Shown here: in pieces, positions 23,824 through 64,000 of the stretch | Layout: each line of letters starts with the position of its first letter | Numbering within the stretch: position 1 is the stretch's first letter | Assembly (NCBI GenBank): GCA_029931535.1 | Contig: JAQPZY010001033.1 | Coordinates: forward strand, 62,001 to 126,000 | Direction of reading: 5' to 3' | DNA: 64,000 bases | From: Margaritifera margaritifera | Taxonomy: Eukaryota; Mollusca; Bivalvia; Unionida; Margaritiferidae | Program-made: the position numbers and the translations under genes | Notes under the pieces: generated by a model | Databases searched by the model: none | What the model was told of the DNA's origin: nothing | The model's input: only the letters and a program-made list of their open reading frames with translations

Positions 23824-24414
23824 AACGTTTCGCCCCTTGGACGTTTCGGCCAAAAGACATTTCGACCCACTTCAATGGACATTTCGGCCCATGGCAGTGG
23901 ATATTTCGCCCCACCTGGTATCTGGACACTATAAACACTAAACTATTATAAGAGAGGGACACTAGATACAATAAATTATTATACCCAGAACATTTCGCCC
24001 CACTTCAATGGAAAGTTCGGACAGGTATAGAAATTCATCACCATTACACCATTGTCCCCACTTTACTGGACGTTTCGGACCATTCAATTTAGCAAGTGTT
24101 ATTTGAGCTTAATTACAGCCAGGTAGCTTGTTTGATCTTCAAAGTTAAAGAATCAACTCAGTGTGGTGTCAATGTATTCAAGCTGCAGCCAAGATTTTGA
24201 GTAAGTCATGGAAGCTTTTGTTTAAAGGATATAAAATATTAGCTCATATGTTTTGAATAAAAAATAATTTAATTGAATTTAAACATTTATATTTATTAAA
24301 CGATGTTAGAACATACAATTTCATGGTCCGAAACGTCCAGTAAAGTGGGGCGAAATGTCCATTGAAGTGGGGCGAAATGTCTTGGGCCGAAACGTCCATG
24401 GGGCGAAACGTCCC
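23824..24414. mobile_element. Element with long TIRs made of CGTTTCGGCCC blocks
   Basis: The left arm from about 23824 (ACGTTTCGCCCCTTGGACG, GACATTTCGACCCACTTCAA) is repeated as inverse complement ending about 24414 (GTCCATGGGGCGAAACGTCC). The arms match for at least 60 bp with few changes, and inner variants of the same TTTCG[G/C]CCC phrase recur at 23865-24080 and 24325-24360. The ~590 bp body has no ORF, as in a foldback MITE. It ends 258 bp before the PGM3 ATG. Confidence 0.75.
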
Positions 24415-24671
24415 TAATTCTACTTCTCTTTGTTTCATGCATTCTTCAGAGAATACTTCATGATTCGGAACAAAATTAACCTTCTAATAATAATAAAGTT
24501 CAACATAATTTTCCTCTTGTGATCTTAATATTTGTTTCTCGCTACTTAATCGGAGAATGTACTTAATAAAATATCATCGAGTGTTCGAGATTGGTTCTCC
24601 GCGTTTGTTTTGCAACACGACCATTCACAATATTATATAGATTTAGTTTGTCTAATCGCACGCTCTCAACG
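24415..24671 (+). promoter_or_regulatory. PGM3: Candidate PGM3 promoter / 5' leader
   Basis: This stretch separates the TIR element from the first ATG. It holds an AT-rich ATATTATATAGA at 24631-24642, about 30 bp before the ATG, which could act as a TATA-like box only if transcription starts very close to the ATG. An in-frame upstream ATG at 24591 would extend the protein by 27 residues (VLRVCFATRPFTILYRF...). That extension is rich in R, F and L and could resemble a targeting leader, but it is not conserved in the family as I know it. Confidence 0.35.
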
Positions 24672-59055
<34,384 letters not shown>

Positions 59056-59176
59056 GTAAATACTTTTTGTAAATTTTTTATTCTTGTGTTTTATTTGAAT
59101 GTGTTGTTTCTTGTAATGTAATTTTAGAAAATTCTGACATATGCCCATCTTGAAACTGAAGAGACACCCAGTCATC

Positions 59177-59348
59177 CATCTGCATACTACCAACCTTCCA
59201 GGCAGTATTGGAGGGTTTTGAGACTCAGAAAGTGTTTTATGGTCCCTAGGGAGGGGTGAAGGTGGTTGGGATGTGACCCAAATAAGCAATGCTATACAAT
59301 TAAGAATAACTCTGTTAGACTTATCTTTGCCTTTTATCATCATCACCC

Positions 59349-59390
<42 letters not shown>

Positions 59391-60529
59391 CAACCACACA
59401 GACATTGAATAAAAAAATATATGAAGTATCTTAAATTAAAATGTATTGGACAGGTGAATACAGTATTAACTTCAAGTTACTGACTTGACCAGCTCTCAGT
59501 AGTTCATTGGAGAGTTTGAAGGTGATGTAAGTGTCATTAGTTTTCATCTTTGCACACATTAGAGACTGCATAGTACTTTGTAGCAGAATAACAATTCAAC
59601 TCTTGTGACATGTTTGTTACTTTGGTATTGAGCTCTGCAGTCATGCATTGTCCCAATCTATGTCAATAGATGTAGTGTATTCCAGAATGACTAGGCCTAA
59701 TGTTGATATGATGTTTGCAGTGTGTGCAAAGTATGAAATGCTTCCCTTGCTGCTGCGCTTCACAAAGTCAAACTCCATCAATCAGGAGTTCTGAAAGTTA
59801 GTTTTTCTGGGCTTTGCTCGCTTTGCAGATGGTTTATCCTGAATCAAAACTGCATTTTTACATTTTGCCTTCAAAAATGAATTACTTTCACATGGCATCT
59901 AACTTTACCATTCCTACTGCTGAACTAATCATGTTTTGCATTTTATATAAGGAGGAAAATCCAATTTCAAAGAAATGTTGCCACAGATCATGAAGTAGCC
60001 AAAATTCTTTAAGAAAGATGGCTTAAGCATTCTTATGCAAGGCACCAAGTTTAATAACTATGGTTTTTTCAACATGTATCTCTCATTTACCCAACGTCAA
60101 AAGAATTTGGTTGTTCCACTTCATGTACTTTACATATGCAAACTAGCTTCATGGGCTCTCAAAGGACTAGCAAGTACAGAATCACCCTAGCTATTGTCAT
60201 TTAGTTAAGTAATCTGTGGGATGGCGGTTGTTTATCTCTGATGGCTTTATCTTTTAATTGCCTCTATGACAAAAATTTTATACTGCCCATTGGTGATAAT
60301 TTTCCATGAGCATTAATTGTGAAGCTATGAGAATTATGACTGTTTACTGTTTAAACAGGGTACAGCTTATGTGCATATATGATGTTGTTAAGGAAGGTCT
60401 CAGTTTCACTCCTTTTTTTTCAAAAGATTTATTGGAACTAGTATTTTTATAATGTGATTGTGTCGGAGGGTGTGGGAGTAAAAAATAGTGGGTTTTTTGT
60501 GACACACTGGTACAGCAGGTATGCATCTG
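59177..60529. mobile_element. BED-finger DNA transposon relic with 6-bp TSD, copy 2 (E2)
   Basis: The element at 59183-60523 (1341 bp) starts CATACTACCAACCTTCC and ends CAGCAGGTATG. It is flanked by CATCTG at 59177-59182 and 60524-60529. It aligns with E1 over most of its length but lacks E1's nested MITE and carries a (CA)n at 59351-59384. The reverse strand shows a broken finger FILCTHCKHHINI near 59730. Its target duplication differs from E1's, so the two are separate insertions. Confidence 0.82.
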
Positions 60530-60697
60530 GCCCCAATTTCACCAACAGATATCTGCAAGTTAGACTTAAATTTTAGCCAGTGTGATGGCTGGATTCTAGA
60601 GTTATTGCCAGGAAAAGGGAAGCACAAATGTTCCCACTTGTTAATGGCATTTTCTAACTTGACATCAGTGGCAAGGGAAATTTACCAAAGCTGCTGT

Positions 60698-60900
60698 ATA
60701 TCCGGTATGAGATTTAAGAAGCAATTTGATTAGTTTGAGGTGAAGTGCATATCCGGTATGAGATTTAAGAAGCAATTTGATTGGTTTGAGGTGAAGTGCA
60801 TATCCGGAATGAGATTTAAGAAGCAATTTGATTGGTTTGAGGTGAAGTGCATATCCAGTATGAGATTTAAGAAGCAATTTGATTGGTTTGAGGTGAAGTG
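60698..60900. repeat. 51 bp tandem repeat, 4 copies
   Basis: The unit is TATCCGGTATGAGATTTAAG, AAGCAATTTGATTGGTTTGA, then GGTGAAGTGCA. The copies are almost identical, so the array is recent. Confidence 0.9.
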
Positions 60901-60904
60901 CCCC

Positions 60905-61375
60905 TGACTAAGTTACACCTACTTGACTCACATAACCACACATAGTATTATCCATGTGACTGACAAGATGCCACAAATCAAATAGGTTCCAGTTTTACAT
61001 ATTTAGCTACTCTGCTGCATATAGTTGTGTTTCTTGGATGTTATGTCAGTTATTGAACATAATGAACAATTGGACATACAGACATGCCCCTGTTGGCCCA
61101 TGGTCAGTTATTCAACATAATGAACAATTGGACTTATAGACAGGCCCCTGTTGGCCCATGGGCAGTTAAGTGGAAGAGGCACTGTCAACATGTAGTTTGT
61201 ATGAAATTTTGATATTGTTGAGCTGTATTGACATGAGGATTTGGAAATTTAACATCTTTTATGAAACATTCCATTGATCTTACCTAAAAACCTAAAGTGT
61301 ACTTAAAGGTGCACTAATTTTTGTGCAGTGACCATATCTTTTAAACCCACAAGAATATTTTGCTACTTTGTTAGT
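60905..61375. other. Intron 15 segment with a two-copy ~63 bp repeat
   Basis: GAACATAATGAACAATTGGA followed by CCCCTGTTGGCCCATGG occurs twice at about 61045-61170. Nothing else is recognised. Confidence 0.5.
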
Positions 61376-61594
61376 GTCGGGGCCTCAGGTGGTCAAGTGG
61401 TCTTAGGTGCTCACTTCTGTCCGCATGAGTTTGAGTCTTGGCTCAACCAACATGGGTATGTGAGAAAGCTTGCCAGTAGCTTCCCGTGGGTCAGTGGTTC
61501 TACCCGGGTGCTTCCACCAAATGTACTGTCCACCATGTATAGCCTATCATGTCTTGAAAAATGGTGTTAAACCCTACAAAACCAAACCAAACTG
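61376..61594 (+). mobile_element. tRNA-derived SINE, forward
   Basis: The head GGCCTCAGGTGGTCAAGTGG (A box) is followed by CATGAGTTTGAGTCTTGG (B box), a central AGCTTCCCGTGGGTCAGTGG then CCCGGGTGCTTCC block, and a tail of AAACC repeats after GTGTTAAACCCTACAAAAC. This is the general plan of mollusc tRNA-SINEs with a conserved centre. The head is related to the inverted pair at 12949-13112. Confidence 0.8.
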
Positions 61595-61599
61595 TGAGT

Positions 61600-62229
61600 G
61601 CCAGTGAAAGGCAACTATTTTACACTTTCCAGACTTACACCAGTGGAATTACCCAATAGACTTTTCCAACATGCCAATGAACCTTACTTTACAGCTCCTT
61701 AACTCATTATCTATAACCAATTAGAGGGATATAAACTAAAGCCTGGTGCGAGTAATGTTATATAATGTGGGACAACATGTAACTTGCAGTAGGAATAAGT
61801 CTGAGACTATTTCTTTGATTTTGGTCAAATTTGAGATTTATCTTTCTTTACTTGGCATAATAAATCTGTTACATTTCATAATTTTTGATTTATTAGAAAA
61901 GATTTTCTTATGTAAATGAGTGTGCACCACACTTAGAGTAAATTTTGGAAAGGTCAACAGTGTTCATTTCAGGAATGGAAAATGTGTGACCCAAAGTCCA
62001 CTCCAGATCAAAAAGAGAGGTCATTGAAAAAAAAAACAAGGATCACAAATATTCTACCAGTTCCTTGTTTATTCAAGAAAATTTGAGAATATATATTTAT
62101 CATCCTCCCCTGAATTCCACATGCTTGAGTAACGATTCCCTTCTAGAATTCATTTTGGATGTTTAAGTGTACATATTTCTCCTTTAAATACATTCCCAAA
62201 TCACATTAATGTGAAAGCATTAGACAATT
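61600..62229. other. Stretch before the second DIRS-like element, nothing recognised
   Basis: AT-rich. The left terminus of the following element must lie in or near here, but no terminal repeat like that at 5344-5720 could be seen. Confidence 0.4.
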
Positions 62230-64000
62230 GTGACAAAATGCATTAAATGCAAGAGATTTAAAACCATGGAGGACACATATGAGATGGGCCTAGCTTGTAC
62301 CAAGTGTTCCTCAAATTCATCATGCAGTGTTTGTGTGTTGTGGGCAGAAGCAATCTGGTCAACAGTACTGAGAAAAGGTCTAATAACAAAGAGAAATGTG
62401 GAAAGTCCAGAACAATGGAATGTGACATGTTGAGTCAGCATCCTAAAACATCACTGGCTGGTGTAGTGGGAGATGTCATAATGGTTGCCCTTGCCCCCTC
62501 CCCCAAATCAAAAGTGATGTGAACAATGCTGATGGTGACCATTACATTCACAGGCATTGATTAAGTTGCAGATGAAGTGAATAGTGCAAGAGGCGATGAC
62601 ACAGTTGTTGACCTTGGGTGTATTTGTGCCCCGTTATCCCTTACAATTCTCTAGTGATGACTTGGAGCTAATGGGAGACTCTTCTCCCATTATTAGGCCC
62701 TGCATGTCTGAGCTTGGCCTTATGGCCTTCAAGTCTGGGCACATGGGATATATTTCGGACTTTGATGATCCATTTTGCCATCCATCCAGGCTGTACATTG
62801 CCATTCCAGCTACTGACTGTCCAGCCAACCAGCCAGTCTAGCTGGCCAGCCGGCCATAAAGGTTAATGAGTGTAAATGAATCCATCATTTTGACGAGCCA
62901 TGCCACACCATTGTATGCAGAGTTATACAGGAATCCAGTTAACTGATCCATCCATTTTGCTGGACGTACCACCCAGGCAGTTCCCGAGCCAACCAATCAG
63001 CTAATGCCAGGGCTGTCCTTATAGCAGGTAGCCAAGCTGACCAGCCAGCACACTTTCCAGCAATAAATACTGGCAAGACAAGCCTTGTTGCTTACCCGGT
63101 TGCAGATGCAACCGCTGAGTCAATTCTTTATGGCATAACTGTAGGGGAGATACCAGGCCTTACACAGGGATGATGGCACTGCCTCATTCCAGCCCCTGGG
63201 AATGTTCTTCTCTGATGTAGATGCAATGCTTAACAAGGACAACCCATACTGTGAGTGAGAGGGTAACCTCAAGAACATAGCATACTCCGACCCAACAATG
63301 GAGCAGATGGAGTTTAGCTTTAAGGCGACCATGGAGGAAATCTATAGAGTCTTAATGATTTCTGAATCCCCACCCCTGTCAGTTGCAAGTCAAGCTTATA
63401 CAGTGAGGGCCCACCTCATTAAATGTGGAAGATAGCAATGATCAGCTGTCTTTCTGTCTACTGCATCATTTGGTGAAGGTCAAGGAAATATCTGACTGCT
63501 TGGCAAAAAAAATATGGAATCGATGCAACTCCAAGGCTTTCCTTCCTGAAAGTCAGGTGCCAGCATCTTTTTTCATCACACTGGTATCATTTGCACTCTT
63601 TGATGTTTAGCACTGAGCTACCATTCTTGGATAAGAACATTGCAGAGGTTAATGTGACCAACCTGCTGTTTTATAAGGTGGATAAGAATGTTTTACATGC
63701 CACCTCCAAGTTAGTGCAAAACATGGTTGCTATTTTGTGTGTGCTAGACCTGGCATCTCTAGCAATTTTTCGACTGGCCAAAATATTAGGTAGCAACCAT
63801 GCATGGGAGTCCATGGCTAAGATTGCCATGGTTATTAAAAGGGCTGCATACCACGTGATGGGTAGTGAATTTGGATCTAGTAAGATGAGGCACCCGTTTG
63901 TGCTCATCTGCTCTAAAACTGCATCATTACTTGGCTTTCTGGTCTGCACCCTTTGACACACTATTGCTGTTTGGCTGTAAAAACTATCTCTACAACTTGC
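62230..64000 (+). mobile_element. DIRS-like retrotransposon copy 2, 5' (gag-like) part, truncated by window
   Basis: It starts with the cysteine finger TKCIKCKRFKTMEDTYE...CTKCSSNSSCSVCVLW (62230-62345). Next come an acidic, proline-rich stretch, FSSDDLELMGDSSPI (62643), and gag-like LVQNMVAILCVLDLASLAIF then LGSNHAWESMAKIAMVIKRA (63710-63840). Frames are broken in several places, though less eroded than copy 1. RT would be expected shortly after 64000. It is on the same strand as PGM3 and lies in the intron after exon 15. Confidence 0.65.

Overview
This is an AT-rich, repeat-dense, intron-containing animal nuclear sequence, most likely from a mollusc and probably a bivalve. The case for a mollusc is the mix of tRNA-derived SINEs with AAACCAAACC-type tails, DIRS-like tyrosine-recombinase retrotransposons, and long series of 140-170 bp 'CTTGACCAAACTTTGT / AAACTTGGTAC' type monomers, as remembered from mollusc genomes; no database search was possible. 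There are no bacterial-style operons.

The one recognisable host gene is phosphoacetylglucosamine mutase (PGM3/AGM1), the enzyme that converts GlcNAc-6-phosphate to GlcNAc-1-phosphate on the way to UDP-GlcNAc. On the + strand, 15 coding exons run from 24672 to 59055. They join without a phase error into 460 codons (1380 nt) and carry the TASHNP catalytic loop, the DGDADR metal loop and the EANGHG sugar loop. The last ~85 residues, including the C-terminal phosphate-binding loop, must lie beyond 64000. Separately, the last two coding exons of a PGM3 gene (RPSGSE loop exon at 7985-8036; final exon with stop at 11771-11863) lie upstream on the same strand, 12.8 kb before the first exon of the other copy. 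Either there are two tandem PGM3 genes or the assembly has moved the 3' end.

Layout: 1-5.7 kb, decayed DIRS-like retrotransposon; 5.8-7.56 kb, BED-finger DNA transposon relic with a 6-bp target duplication; 7.98-12.3 kb, 3' end of the upstream PGM3 copy with an hAT relic in its last intron; 12.5-24.4 kb, intergenic (microsatellites, an inverted pair of SINE heads, minisatellites, a reverse-strand LINE, monomer series, and a ~590 bp element with long terminal inverted repeats just upstream of the start codon); 24.6-59.06 kb, PGM3 exons 1-15 with introns full of tandem arrays and MITEs; 59.18-60.52 kb, second copy of the BED-finger transposon; 61.4 kb, SINE; 62.2-64 kb, 5' part of a second DIRS-like element.

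The most unusual signal is that three tandem arrays begin exactly at 5' splice sites of PGM3 exons: after the RPSGSE exon (~53-69 bp unit, 5 copies), after exon 5 (33 bp unit, about 45 copies) and after exon 9 (59 bp unit, 5 copies). Each unit repeats the splice donor itself, so these introns begin with rows of decoy donors. In the RPSGSE exon the first extension is in frame and open (20 codons); in exon 5 it brings an immediate in-frame stop; in exon 9 it shifts the frame.
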